Origin: Burkholderiales bacterium
GTDB taxonomy: Bacteria > Pseudomonadota > Gammaproteobacteria > Burkholderiales > WYBJ01
Direction of reading: 5' to 3'
Assembly (NCBI GenBank): GCA_020848435.1
Contig: JADLAC010000046.1
Location: forward strand, 62,001 to 126,000
Length of the DNA stretch: 64,000 nucleotides
The notes under the pieces are model-generated. The model did no database searches, had not been told where the DNA came from, and saw only the letters and a program-made list of their open reading frames with translations. This document shows positions 40,072 to 48,896 of the stretch, one piece after another. How positions within the stretch are numbered: position 1 is the stretch's first letter; the number at the start of each line of letters is the position of its first letter. The position numbers and the translations under genes are program-made.

Positions 40072-40908
40072 ATGCGTAGTCTGGTCCATCCTCTGATCAA
40101 CATCCGGGCGTTCGCCGAGCTTGTCCGAATCCTCGGGCGCTACCGTGCGCTCATGCTTGAGATGGCGCGGCGCGAGATCCTGGAGCAATACGCCGGGCAG
40201 ATGCTCGGCGGCTTGTGGGCCATCGTCCATCCAATTTTTCTGATCGGGCTGTACGTCTTCGTCTTCGTCGTCGTATTCAAAACCAAAGTCGGCGGCACCT
40301 ACGAGATGCCATACGACTACACTATGTATTTGCTTTCGGGCCTGATTCCGTGGTTGTCGTTTCAGCAGTCGATGATGCGTGCGTGCAGCACGCTCACGTC
40401 GAGCTCGAGCCTGGTGAAGCAAGTCGTCTTCCCGATCGAAGTGCTGCCGGCCAAGTCGGTACTTGCGAGCCTGGTGCCACAAGTAATAGGCCTGCTGGTA
40501 CTGCTCGTCTACGTGTTCTGGAATTTTGGGCTGCCGCACGCGACCTATCTTCTAGTACCAGCGTTGCTGGCCATCCAGCTTCTCGCGATGACCGGCGTGG
40601 CATTCGCTCTAGCCGTCTTCGGCGCCTACATCCGGGATACGAAGGATTTCGTCCAGGTCATCTCCTTGATGGGTGTCTACCTGATGCCTGTGGTATATCT
40701 GCCGGAGTGGGTGCCCAATCTGTTCAAGCCGATCATCTATGCCAATCCGTTCAGCCATATGGTCTGGTGCTACCAGGACGCCCTTTACTTCGGTCGCATT
40801 GAGAACCCCTGGGCGTGGTTCGTTTTCGCTCTCTGGGCGGTGCTCAGCTTCGTGTTCGGATACCGCATCTTCCGGAAACTCAAACCGCAGCTCGGAAACG
40901 TGCTTTGA
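40072..40908 (+). CDS. wzm: ABC-2-type polysaccharide export permease (Wzm)
   Basis: A 278-residue inner-membrane permease with six hydrophobic segments and the Wzm/KpsM-like family pattern (REILEQYAGQMLGGLWAIVHP near the N-terminus; SPYDYTMYLLSG-like and PEWVPNLFKPIIYANPFSH loops). It forms the channel that carries a lipid-linked glycan across the membrane with Wzt. I start at the ATG of MRSLVHPL; a TTG overlapping the asparagine-synthetase stop (40027) would add 15 residues. The wzt gene follows within 20 bases. Confidence 0.93.
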   Translation: MRSLVHPLINIRAFAELVRILGRYRALMLEMARREILEQYAGQMLGGLWAIVHPIFLIGLYVFVFVVVFKTKVGGTYEMPYDYTMYLLSGLIPWLSFQQSMMRACSTLTSSSSLVKQVVFPIEVLPAKSVLASLVPQVIGLLVLLVYVFWNFGLPHATYLLVPALLAIQLLAMTGVAFALAVFGAYIRDTKDFVQVISLMGVYLMPVVYLPEWVPNLFKPIIYANPFSHMVWCYQDALYFGRIENPWAWFVFALWAVLSFVFGYRIFRKLKPQLGNVL

Positions 40909-40928
40909 ATCAGACCGCTTCAGTGCAA

Positions 40929-42218
40929 ATGTCACCGCCCGCGAGGAATGCGCACGATGTGCGGCCCGCCATCTGCGTGCGCAACATCTCCAAGATGTAT
41001 CCGATCTATTCCAGCCCTGCAGAGATGTTGAAAGAGACACTCACCGGGCGCAAAAGGCACGCGGAGTTTTGGGCGCTGCAGGACATCTCGTTCGAGGTCG
41101 CGCGCGGCGAAGTAATGGGCGTCATCGGCCCGAATGGCGCCGGCAAGAGCACCCTGCTGAAGATCCTCGCGGGCACGTTGAACCGCAGTTCCGGCGAAGT
41201 CATCATCAATGGCAAGATTTCCGCGATCCTGGAGCTCGGCACCGGCTTCCATCCCGAGTACTCGGGCCGGGAGAACATCGTGATGGGCGGCCTTTGCCTG
41301 GGCATGTCGCGCGAGGAGATCGAGTCGAAGGTGCCCTCGATTATCGCGTTTAGCGAGTTGCAGGACGTCATCGACCGTCCGTTCAGAACATACTCCAGCG
41401 GCATGCAGGCTCGTCTCACGTTCTCGACGGCGATCAGCGTCGACCCGGACATCCTCATCATCGACGAGGCCCTTGCGGCGGGCGACGCTTTCTTCGTTCA
41501 CAAGTGCATGCGAAGGGTGCGCGAGATCTGCGATAGCGGTGCCACCGTCTTTTTCGTCTCGCACTCGGACGGCCTGGTCGCGGAGCTCTGCGACCGAGCT
41601 ATGTGGCTGAACGGCGGGCGGTTGTTCATGATTGGCGCTGCCGAGCCGGTGACCAAGGCCTATGTACAGAGCGTTTGGGAGCGCGAGCAAGCACGCAACG
41701 ATGCGGAGAATCGCGAGCACGAGGCGAAGCTCTTCATAACGGCTGCCGACGGTCGTTACGAGCTCGGCGGAGACGGCCTGCGGATCACCGGCGTGCGCAC
41801 CCTCGATGCGAAGCGGGAGGAACGAACGCTCTTCACCAACGGCGAGGAGTTCATGCTCGCGATCGATTGGTCAGGTTCGTCGTCCGACGAGAAGATCTAC
41901 TCAAGCTTTCGGATCGACGGGGAAAGAGCTCAGGCGGTAACGGGCTTCGAGGCATACGAGACCGGCAGCTTCATCAGCGACGGACAGCCGTTGAACGGCA
42001 GCGGCCGAATCGTTTACCGGATCCCCGAGCTTCATCTGGGGGAAGGTCGCTACTACGTCAGCGTATCGCTTTGCCGGCATATGCTTCCGAAGAGCAAAGA
42101 AGCGATCTTGCACTACGTCGAGAAGATCTGCACTTTTTCGGTTCAGCGCGCATCGCCATGGCACCTCACTTATATTTACGAACCGCGTATCGAGGTACGG
42201 TTCGAGACCGGATCGTGA
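40929..42218 (+). CDS. wzt: polysaccharide ABC transporter ATPase with C-terminal substrate-binding domain (Wzt)
   Basis: A 429-residue ATPase. Walker A is GPNGAGKST (67-75), then LGTGFHPEYSGREN, the signature YSSGMQARL and Walker B DILIIDEAL. After about residue 280 comes an extra domain of about 150 residues (LRITGVRTLDAKREERTLFTNGEEFMLAID region), matching the beta-sandwich of Wzt proteins that recognise a modified non-reducing end. Such an extension is typical of O-antigen exporters. Start alternatives are TTG at 40905, overlapping the wzm stop, or this ATG. Its stop overlaps the next gene by GTGA. Confidence 0.94.
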   Translation: MSPPARNAHDVRPAICVRNISKMYPIYSSPAEMLKETLTGRKRHAEFWALQDISFEVARGEVMGVIGPNGAGKSTLLKILAGTLNRSSGEVIINGKISAILELGTGFHPEYSGRENIVMGGLCLGMSREEIESKVPSIIAFSELQDVIDRPFRTYSSGMQARLTFSTAISVDPDILIIDEALAAGDAFFVHKCMRRVREICDSGATVFFVSHSDGLVAELCDRAMWLNGGRLFMIGAAEPVTKAYVQSVWEREQARNDAENREHEAKLFITAADGRYELGGDGLRITGVRTLDAKREERTLFTNGEEFMLAIDWSGSSSDEKIYSSFRIDGERAQAVTGFEAYETGSFISDGQPLNGSGRIVYRIPELHLGEGRYYVSVSLCRHMLPKSKEAILHYVEKICTFSVQRASPWHLTYIYEPRIEVRFETGS

Positions 42219-43012
42219 GCCGATCTGCGTCATGGCAACGCTCGCTCGCACTGTTTTTCGCCGAGCGCGCAGCCGAGCTCGGGAAATCGCCGACGCAGGA
42301 AGACCTGTGCTACGTCAGCGGGCGAGATCCGAGACTGTGGCAGTCAGACATGTACCAAGACCTCATCGACAACATCCTGGAGTTGACCGCGAGCGACCGC
42401 CACTCCAACGTGCTGGAGGTCGGATGCGCTGCGGGATTCGTCGCACGCGGACTGGCGCCGCGTGTTGGACGATACACGGGTGTCGATCTGGCACGGGCGC
42501 CGCTGTCGGTCGCACGCAGAATTGCTCCGTCGAATTGCGCTTTTCGCCGCGCCGATGGAGCACGCTTGCCGTTCCCCGACCACAGCTTCGACGCCGCTTT
42601 TTGTTACGACGTATTCACCAACTTCCCCACGTTCGCCGCTGGTGCGCACATCGTTGCGGAGATGCTGCGCGTCGTACGCAGCGCCGGTCGCGTCCTGATC
42701 GGCTCGATTCCTGACGAGGACTGCAAGCAAGCCTACGAGAGACGTGTTGCGGAAGTCGCCAAGGAGCTCGACTCTCGCTACGGGCCGGTGCGGCCTCGTC
42801 CTCCGTCGACGGGCTTTCGCCCTCTTTCGACGCGCCTGCTTGCCCGCGTCGTGCGCTCGCAACCCGAGATCTTGTGTTTCTACTTCCGCAAGCAGGACTT
42901 TCTCGCTCTGTCCGATTCAGTGGGTGCCCGCGTGCAGCTCTTCGATGTGCACCGCTTGAATCCTTATTTCGGTTATCGGTTCAACGTCGTGTATCACAAG
43001 AAGGCTACGTGA
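42215..43012 (+). CDS. class I SAM-dependent methyltransferase
   Basis: A 265-residue methyltransferase with motif I VLEVGCAAGFVARGL (66-80), YTGVDLARAPL, and the motif DGARLPFPDHSFDAAFCYDVF before a promoter-loop. It starts at a GTG overlapping the wzt stop and ends overlapping the next gene, so it is tightly coupled to the exporter. In Wzm/Wzt systems a methyl group at the non-reducing end can terminate the chain and be recognised by the Wzt C-terminal domain. A chain-capping or sugar O-methylation role is therefore plausible but inferred. Confidence 0.87.
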   Translation: MSRSASWQRSLALFFAERAAELGKSPTQEDLCYVSGRDPRLWQSDMYQDLIDNILELTASDRHSNVLEVGCAAGFVARGLAPRVGRYTGVDLARAPLSVARRIAPSNCAFRRADGARLPFPDHSFDAAFCYDVFTNFPTFAAGAHIVAEMLRVVRSAGRVLIGSIPDEDCKQAYERRVAEVAKELDSRYGPVRPRPPSTGFRPLSTRLLARVVRSQPEILCFYFRKQDFLALSDSVGARVQLFDVHRLNPYFGYRFNVVYHKKAT

Positions 43013-45537
43013 AGCCAGTCCCGTTCGCTCTGGTGCCGGCGCCACTCTGGGACGAGGTTTGCGACACGTCGCCCCAGGCATGGTTGTTCCATCGCCACGA
43101 CTGGGTCGATATCGAGTCGCGGCGTTTCGTCAAGGCGAACCATTCGTTCGCGCTGATGGCCGGCAAGCGCGTGGTCGCGATTCAGCCCTTGTACATCAGC
43201 GATCACGCTACCGGTACGGGCGGTGAAACGCTGCTCCACTCGGGAATCCACCGCCATACCGGGCTTGCATTGCGACCTGACCTGACCGATGCAGAAAGCA
43301 AAAGCGCTCGAAGCGAGGCCATGGCGCGGGTGCTGGCAGTGGCCCAGGGCGAGAACGTCGATCGGGTGCAGTTGAATTCGCATAACCTGGCGCCGGAGAA
43401 TCTTTCTCCCGCGCGCCGGGAAATCCCTTACTGGGTCGAACACCATGGTTTTCAGCTCGGCTTGGCGTTCGGCCCGAATGGCATGGCGCCCGCGCCAGGG
43501 ATGTCAACCTGCAATGCGGACAATATCGTCGATTTGGATACGGACGAGCTCGGCATGTTCGCTCGTCTCGACGAGGCTTGCCGGCGGGCGGTTCGAAAAG
43601 CGACGTCGCTCGGATTTATAGCCGAAGTCGAAAACGATGCGGCCGCGGTGGATCGATACTTCGAGCTGGCCCGCGCTTCCGCCCTGCGAACGTCGGAACA
43701 ATTGCCGCCGATCGACTACTACCGGGACATTGCCGAGAGGTTCGGAGTTGCCGGCAATATCGCCATGCTTTTCGCCCGTCGCGGCGACATCCAGGCTGCC
43801 GGCCTGATTCTTCTCCTGTACAAGCAATCGGCGAACTTCCTTGCCGGTGTATCGTTGCCCGAGGAATTGCCCAATCGCGTAAATGATTTCTTGCATTGGT
43901 CGGCGCTGCAATGGGCACAGCGCGCCGGGTTGCGTCGTTACCGCCTCGGACCAAGCTTTCCGGAAGTGCCCGCGCAGTGGCCGATTGCCCGCGTATCTCG
44001 CTTCAAGACCAAGTTCGGTGGCTCGATACGCCCGGTGATTCAGGGCAGTCTGTTCCGCCGGCCCGAGAACTATGCGGAAATCGCGGCTCAGCAGATCGCC
44101 TTTCGCTGTGCTCGCAAGGAGCCGGCCGCCGGGCCGCAACCCCCCGGTTCGCACGAACCGTCCACGTCGGGCCTGTTGGCACGTCGAATCATCGAGCACC
44201 ACCTGAGGCTCATGGGCTGGCCCGTTGCCGGTCGTGCCAGGCAACTCGCGATCTTGTGTCGCGCGACGCAATCGGACATCGATACGGCACGCCGCGCCAC
44301 CGCGGCCGGCGACCCCGTGCTTGCATTGTGCCCAGACGCGAGTTTCTCAGCGGCCTTTGGCGTTACGTCGGAGCCGCGGTCCCCACGGGTGCCTTGCGTC
44401 CTCGACTATTTCGCAGGCCAGGGGTTACCGCGCCGTTATGACTCTGGGCTCACTGGAAACGCGCTGCCACGTCAGAACTGGCACCTGCGGTCGCTGCATG
44501 CAATGACGGCGTACACCTCAGCTACTGCGGAACCCGTCGTGACCGATGGCGACGGCGTACCGGTTTGGCTCTGGCAGCCGGTCATCAACTCCGGAATACT
44601 CTTCGTAGGCACGGATCTCGCGGCAGATCTTGTTCGTTATCGCCAAGGCGATCCGGAATGCGCGCGCGAGCGCGATACGCGTCAGCGATGGGGCTATGCT
44701 GGAGAGCGACCGAACTATTTGTTCGAACCGCAGCGCGAAGGCGAGCCTGCTCACGTGCGGCACGCGGATGAATGGGCGTGGGCTTTGATCCAAACGCTTG
44801 CCGCGTTCTGCGACGTAAAGCTCCGGGACGTGCTACCCGACGGCGCTCGGGGCGCGGTCGTTCTGACAGGCGACGACGATCAAGCGAGCCTCGAGTGTTA
44901 TGCAAGACAGCTCGAATTGCTCGGAGGCGCGCCGATCACCTATTTTCTGCATCCGCTCACCAAACACACGCGCAGCACCTTGGATGAGCTCCGGGCTCGC
45001 ACACGAATAGACTTCGGATTGCATCCCGATGCGCTCGACCAACCCGACAGATACGCACAACGCTTCACTGAGCAAGCTCGCTGGTTCACCGCGCTGGCGG
45101 GGCAGCCCCCCCAGTCGGTGCGTAACCATGGTTTCCTGAACGACGGCTATTGGGGACACCTGCCCAGTTGGCTCGCGGGCGGAATCAAGATTTCCACCAA
45201 CCTCCCGGGATTCGACGGCAATGTGCTCAACGGTTCCCTGCTTCCAGCTCGGGTTGTATACCGAGGAGAACTCACCGCTCATTGGTCGATAGTGACACTC
45301 ATCGGCGATGGCGTGATTTTCGTCAACGACTGGGACGCAGCCCGCGCGGCGCGCTGCATACACGATGCAGCCGACGCGATCCGCGCCCGGGGAATCCCGG
45401 GCGTCATGGTGATCAATCTGCACCCCGAGAACGTACGACGCTCCGAAGCCATGCACGGTGCAGCCCTCGATGTCCTCAGGTCCGGATTCGTGGCCTGGAC
45501 GCTGCGCGATTGTTTCGACTGGTTCGAGGGCCGGTGA
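43009..45537 (+). CDS. FemAB-type GNAT / polysaccharide-deacetylase-like fusion protein
   Basis: An unusual 842-residue two-module protein. Residues about 1-365 resemble FemAB/BioF2-like GNAT acyltransferases (AACRRAV-like EACRRAVRKATSLGF, IQAAGLILLLYKQSANFLAG, FKTKFGGSIRP). Residues about 390-842 look like a divergent NodB-type deacetylase: VVLTGDDDQ for the metal Asp, FGLHPDALDQ for the His-containing motif and VRNHGFLNDGYWGH for a later motif. No signal peptide is seen. The start is a GTG overlapping the methyltransferase stop. It may both N-deacetylate and N-acylate a sugar, or act on lipid-linked glycan; function is inferred. Confidence 0.75.
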   Translation: MKPVPFALVPAPLWDEVCDTSPQAWLFHRHDWVDIESRRFVKANHSFALMAGKRVVAIQPLYISDHATGTGGETLLHSGIHRHTGLALRPDLTDAESKSARSEAMARVLAVAQGENVDRVQLNSHNLAPENLSPARREIPYWVEHHGFQLGLAFGPNGMAPAPGMSTCNADNIVDLDTDELGMFARLDEACRRAVRKATSLGFIAEVENDAAAVDRYFELARASALRTSEQLPPIDYYRDIAERFGVAGNIAMLFARRGDIQAAGLILLLYKQSANFLAGVSLPEELPNRVNDFLHWSALQWAQRAGLRRYRLGPSFPEVPAQWPIARVSRFKTKFGGSIRPVIQGSLFRRPENYAEIAAQQIAFRCARKEPAAGPQPPGSHEPSTSGLLARRIIEHHLRLMGWPVAGRARQLAILCRATQSDIDTARRATAAGDPVLALCPDASFSAAFGVTSEPRSPRVPCVLDYFAGQGLPRRYDSGLTGNALPRQNWHLRSLHAMTAYTSATAEPVVTDGDGVPVWLWQPVINSGILFVGTDLAADLVRYRQGDPECARERDTRQRWGYAGERPNYLFEPQREGEPAHVRHADEWAWALIQTLAAFCDVKLRDVLPDGARGAVVLTGDDDQASLECYARQLELLGGAPITYFLHPLTKHTRSTLDELRARTRIDFGLHPDALDQPDRYAQRFTEQARWFTALAGQPPQSVRNHGFLNDGYWGHLPSWLAGGIKISTNLPGFDGNVLNGSLLPARVVYRGELTAHWSIVTLIGDGVIFVNDWDAARAARCIHDAADAIRARGIPGVMVINLHPENVRRSEAMHGAALDVLRSGFVAWTLRDCFDWFEGR

Positions 45538-45640
45538 TCCAACGCGGTTTGTCTCACTGTGCGATCCGACTTTCGTGTCGGAGCTTTCGTTTGAGTCGGC
45601 TTCGCGCAATGCATTTGTGTCCGCAAGGACCCGCCATCCG

Positions 45641-46708
45641 GTGAACGCGAGCGTGCAGATTAGCGCCTTGGATGCCGGGGACGAAGCAAGCTACGTCGCC
45701 TGGTTGTATGCCCAACCCAAGAGTATGGTGTATTTCGCTCCGTGTTTCCGCCGCTTCCTTGAGCAGGTGACCGGTGGATTCGGACATACCTTGGTCGCGA
45801 GGCGGGGGGGCCGTATCGTGGGCGCTCTGCCCTATGTGGGTAAGCGAGTCGACGGCATTGGTGCCGTGTACAACAGCCAGCCGTGGTATGGCAGCCACGG
45901 TGGTTGCATCCTGGCACGCGAGACGGAGCGCGTCGCTAGGGCGGCCCTGCTGGCAGAGTATCGTGCTCTTGTCGAGCGGGACGAGGGCCTATTTTCCAAT
46001 GTCATCATCAGTCCCTGGGAGAACGCGTATCTCGACATCTACGTGCGTGAGTTGCGGCCGCGCGCCAGGGATGCGCGCATCGGCCAGATGACCGAGCTGC
46101 CGACCGCCGGGCCGGATCTCGAGCAACGTCTAGAACGGGTGCTGCGCCAGAAGACCCGCAATCTCGTTCGCAAGTCGCGCAACCAGGGCTTCTCGGAACA
46201 AGTTCGAGACGACGACGAGGCGTGGCAAGTCCTGTTCCATACCCATGCGGCCAACATGCACGCAATCGCTGCGAGGCCCAAGCCGGAAAGCCATTTTCGC
46301 GCGCTGCGCGGCTCGCTACCGCCGGAGAATCGACGCTTGTCGCTCGCGTTCTGTGATGGCATCCCCGTTGCCGCAATGCTGCTGATCACGTTCAATCGCG
46401 TGGTCGAATACGTCACGCCGGCAACCAAGCCCGAATACCGCTCGCGCCAGCCCTTGTCTTTTCTCATCTGGCAGGCGATGCTCGATGCTTGCAGCAAGGG
46501 ATTCATGTACTGGAATTGGGGCGGGACGTGGGCCGGCCAGAGCGCATTGCATCACTTCAAGGCCGGGTTCGGCGCCACCGACCACCCATATTCCTATTTC
46601 GTTTCGGCCTCCGAGGCGGGGCTGCACCAACTGCATCGTTGCCGGGATCGGCTGTTCGAATCATTCCCGAATTTTTACTTGTATCCGCTCACTGAGCTCG
46701 GTCGATGA
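45641..46708 (+). CDS. FemAB-like GNAT-family protein
   Basis: A 355-residue protein of the FemAB-related acyltransferase fold with VLRQKTRNLVRKSRNQGF, the typical central helix, and CDGIPVAAMLLITFNRVVEYV plus WGGTWAGQSALHHFKAGFG at the end. Such proteins occur in exopolysaccharide loci and may transfer an amino acid or acyl group to a sugar amine. The start is uncertain: GTG at 45641 is preceded by AAGGA, while GTGs at 45575 and 45617 are in frame upstream. It overlaps the following aminotransferase by ATGA. It has no deacetylase module, unlike its upstream neighbour. Confidence 0.8.
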   Translation: MNASVQISALDAGDEASYVAWLYAQPKSMVYFAPCFRRFLEQVTGGFGHTLVARRGGRIVGALPYVGKRVDGIGAVYNSQPWYGSHGGCILARETERVARAALLAEYRALVERDEGLFSNVIISPWENAYLDIYVRELRPRARDARIGQMTELPTAGPDLEQRLERVLRQKTRNLVRKSRNQGFSEQVRDDDEAWQVLFHTHAANMHAIAARPKPESHFRALRGSLPPENRRLSLAFCDGIPVAAMLLITFNRVVEYVTPATKPEYRSRQPLSFLIWQAMLDACSKGFMYWNWGGTWAGQSALHHFKAGFGATDHPYSYFVSASEAGLHQLHRCRDRLFESFPNFYLYPLTELGR

Positions 46709-47760
46709 TCCCACACAGCCGTGCATCGATCTCCGAGCGCGACATTGAAGCCGTCGTCGCCTGCCTGCGCAGCGGCATGATCAACGAAGGAACCGCGACC
46801 GCGAGGCTGGAGACTCTGTTCCGCGAGCGCTACGGGGCGATATCGGCTGTCGCGACCGGATCCGGTTCCCAAGCGCTGCGGCTAGCTCTGGAGGCGCTCG
46901 GCGTGAGCGCCGACGACGAAGTCATCGTTCCGACCTACGTTTGCGCCGAGCTGCTGGGCGTGATCGAGGCGGTTGGGGCCACGGCGCGCATCGTCGATAT
47001 CGCTGAGGATTATCTCATCGACGAGGCGTGCGCTGCCGCGGCCGCCCGTCCGCGCACTCGGGCCATCGTCGTTCCGTATGTGCTGGGCATGATGCGGGAC
47101 ATGCGCGCTTTGCGTTCGCTAGGCATCCCGATCATCGAAGATTTTGCCCAGTGCATCCCCGCTGCCGGTGCGGTCGGGATTGGCGATGTCGCGATATTCT
47201 CTTTCGAGGCAACGAAGGTTATCGCCGGAGGCGAAGGCGGCATGGTGATCGCCCGTCGCGACGAATTCGCCGCGAAGCTGGGGGCCGCGAAGCGCTTTCG
47301 GGATTCACCGTACAAGCTGAACTTGTACCCCCTCTCCGACCTTCAGTCGACCCTGGTTCACGCGCAAATGGACCGGCTCGACCAGATGCAGGCAAGACGC
47401 CAACTGCTGGCGCAGCGCTATCGGCGCTGTCTGGCTTCGTTGCCGCTGCTCCAATTGCCCCGGTATTTCAACTCGGTCCAGGCACTGTACCGGTTTCCCT
47501 TGCGCCTACGTACCGCCAGCGCAACCTCGGTACAGGCGCTCATCGACGGGTTCGCCGCATTGGGCATCGCGGTCCGCCGTCCTGTCGATTGTCTGTTGCA
47601 CCGATTGGCCAATGCCGAGGGCGATTTCCCTGTAGCCGAAAGGCTGTACCTTCGTACCTTGTCGCTTCCTTTCTATCCAGCGCTGAGCGACGAGGACCAG
47701 GACGCCGTCATTGCCGCGTGTCGGACCTTGCTGGCCGACCATAGCGCAGCGCTCGGCTGA
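46705..47760 (+). CDS. DegT/DnrJ/EryC1-family aminotransferase
   Basis: A 351-residue PLP-dependent enzyme of the sugar aminotransferase family. PLP-site motifs are ATGSGSQALRLAL, VIVPTYVCAELLGVIEA, PIIEDFAQCIP and Lys171 in FSFEATKVIAGGEGGM. It is shorter than wlbC and lacks the standard APAFTF-type segment, using PTYVCAELL instead, so its substrate differs. ATGA overlap with the FemAB-like gene and a one-base overlap with the sulfotransferase place it in the core of the glycan operon. It probably forms an amino sugar that the neighbouring acyltransferase could modify. Confidence 0.88.
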   Translation: MIPHSRASISERDIEAVVACLRSGMINEGTATARLETLFRERYGAISAVATGSGSQALRLALEALGVSADDEVIVPTYVCAELLGVIEAVGATARIVDIAEDYLIDEACAAAAARPRTRAIVVPYVLGMMRDMRALRSLGIPIIEDFAQCIPAAGAVGIGDVAIFSFEATKVIAGGEGGMVIARRDEFAAKLGAAKRFRDSPYKLNLYPLSDLQSTLVHAQMDRLDQMQARRQLLAQRYRRCLASLPLLQLPRYFNSVQALYRFPLRLRTASATSVQALIDGFAALGIAVRRPVDCLLHRLANAEGDFPVAERLYLRTLSLPFYPALSDEDQDAVIAACRTLLADHSAALG

Positions 47761-48737
47761 TGGAAGAATCGATCAGACTGCCGAAGTACCGCAAGGATCC
47801 GCGAACCGAATCAAGGCTCGCGGCGATGAACGCATTGCTCCATCCGCTGCAGATCGAGCTCGAAGCCGGGCTGAACGGACCCGAGCTGCCCCTGGTACTT
47901 ATCATCGGCGCCCCCCGGTCGGGCACTACCCTAGTGAGTCAACTGCTCGCCGCGACCGGCAAGTTCGGATATATCAGCAATTTCGTCGCGCGCTTCTGGC
48001 TCGCGCCTGCAATCGGCACGACCATCGAACAGGCACTCGCCGCGGGCGAGCCACAGGCGCCGATAGGCTACGACTCGGACCACGGCGTAACGCGCGGTCT
48101 AAGATCACCGCACGAGTTCGGCTACTTCTGGAGCGGATGGTTCGATCGCGGGCAATCGACCCACCTGCTGCCCCCAGAGAAGCTTGCCGAAATCGACAGT
48201 CTTGCGCTGAAACGACGAATAGCGTCGATCGAGAGGGTCCACGCCCGGCCGATGTGCTTCAAGAACAACACCTGGTGCACGTTTCAAGCGGCCTGGCTGG
48301 CCGAGATCATGCCCACTTCGGTTTTTGTGGTATCCCGGCGCGACCCGCTATACCTTGCCCAGTCGCTGTTGCTCGCCCGGCAGGAGCGCCTCGGAAATCC
48401 AGATCTCTGGTGGTCGGTACGTCCGCCCGGCTATGAGCGCATTCGCAGCCTTCCGTGGTGGGACCAGGTCACGGCCCAGGCGGTCGAAATCGAGCGCACG
48501 ATGTCGCAGGCCGTGCAGCGTATCGCACCAGCGCGGATAATCGAGGCGCCTTACCGCGATGTCTGCGACAACCCGCGGGGACTCGTGCGCGCGATCATGC
48601 AGCGATGCGCGTTAGGGCGCAGCGCGGATGCGGCGGCCGCCGTCGTTCCCGCCTCGTTCGAGAGCGCCGACACGCAAAAGGTGGACGACGAACGTTGGCA
48701 GCTGCTGTTGGACAGCGCGAGGCGTGTCACTTCGTGA
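47760..48737 (+). CDS. PAPS-dependent sulfotransferase-family protein
   Basis: A 325-residue sulfotransferase-fold protein. The 5'-phosphosulfate loop is GAPRSGTTL (50-58) after a beta-strand (PLVLIIG), and VFVVSRRDPL corresponds to the 3'-phosphate-binding strand. Middle motifs include MCFKNNTWC and WWDQVTAQAVEIE. Bacterial relatives use PAPS to sulfate carbohydrates. It starts one base inside the aminotransferase stop codon and is part of the coupled operon, so the exported glycan may be sulfated. Genes for PAPS synthesis are not in the window. Confidence 0.85.
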   Translation: MEESIRLPKYRKDPRTESRLAAMNALLHPLQIELEAGLNGPELPLVLIIGAPRSGTTLVSQLLAATGKFGYISNFVARFWLAPAIGTTIEQALAAGEPQAPIGYDSDHGVTRGLRSPHEFGYFWSGWFDRGQSTHLLPPEKLAEIDSLALKRRIASIERVHARPMCFKNNTWCTFQAAWLAEIMPTSVFVVSRRDPLYLAQSLLLARQERLGNPDLWWSVRPPGYERIRSLPWWDQVTAQAVEIERTMSQAVQRIAPARIIEAPYRDVCDNPRGLVRAIMQRCALGRSADAAAAVVPASFESADTQKVDDERWQLLLDSARRVTS

Positions 48738-48896
48738 GCGGAAGCTAACGCATGTAGCGTCATTGAAATCGACCTCGCTGCTCAAGTATCATCGGCAGCA
48801 CATCGTGCGAGCCGGCTGGCCGACAACGTGCACGGTCCCGTGCTGCCGGAACGGGCGCGTCCCCGACCGGAGTCGCCATCCGGCGGAGCAATTCAC

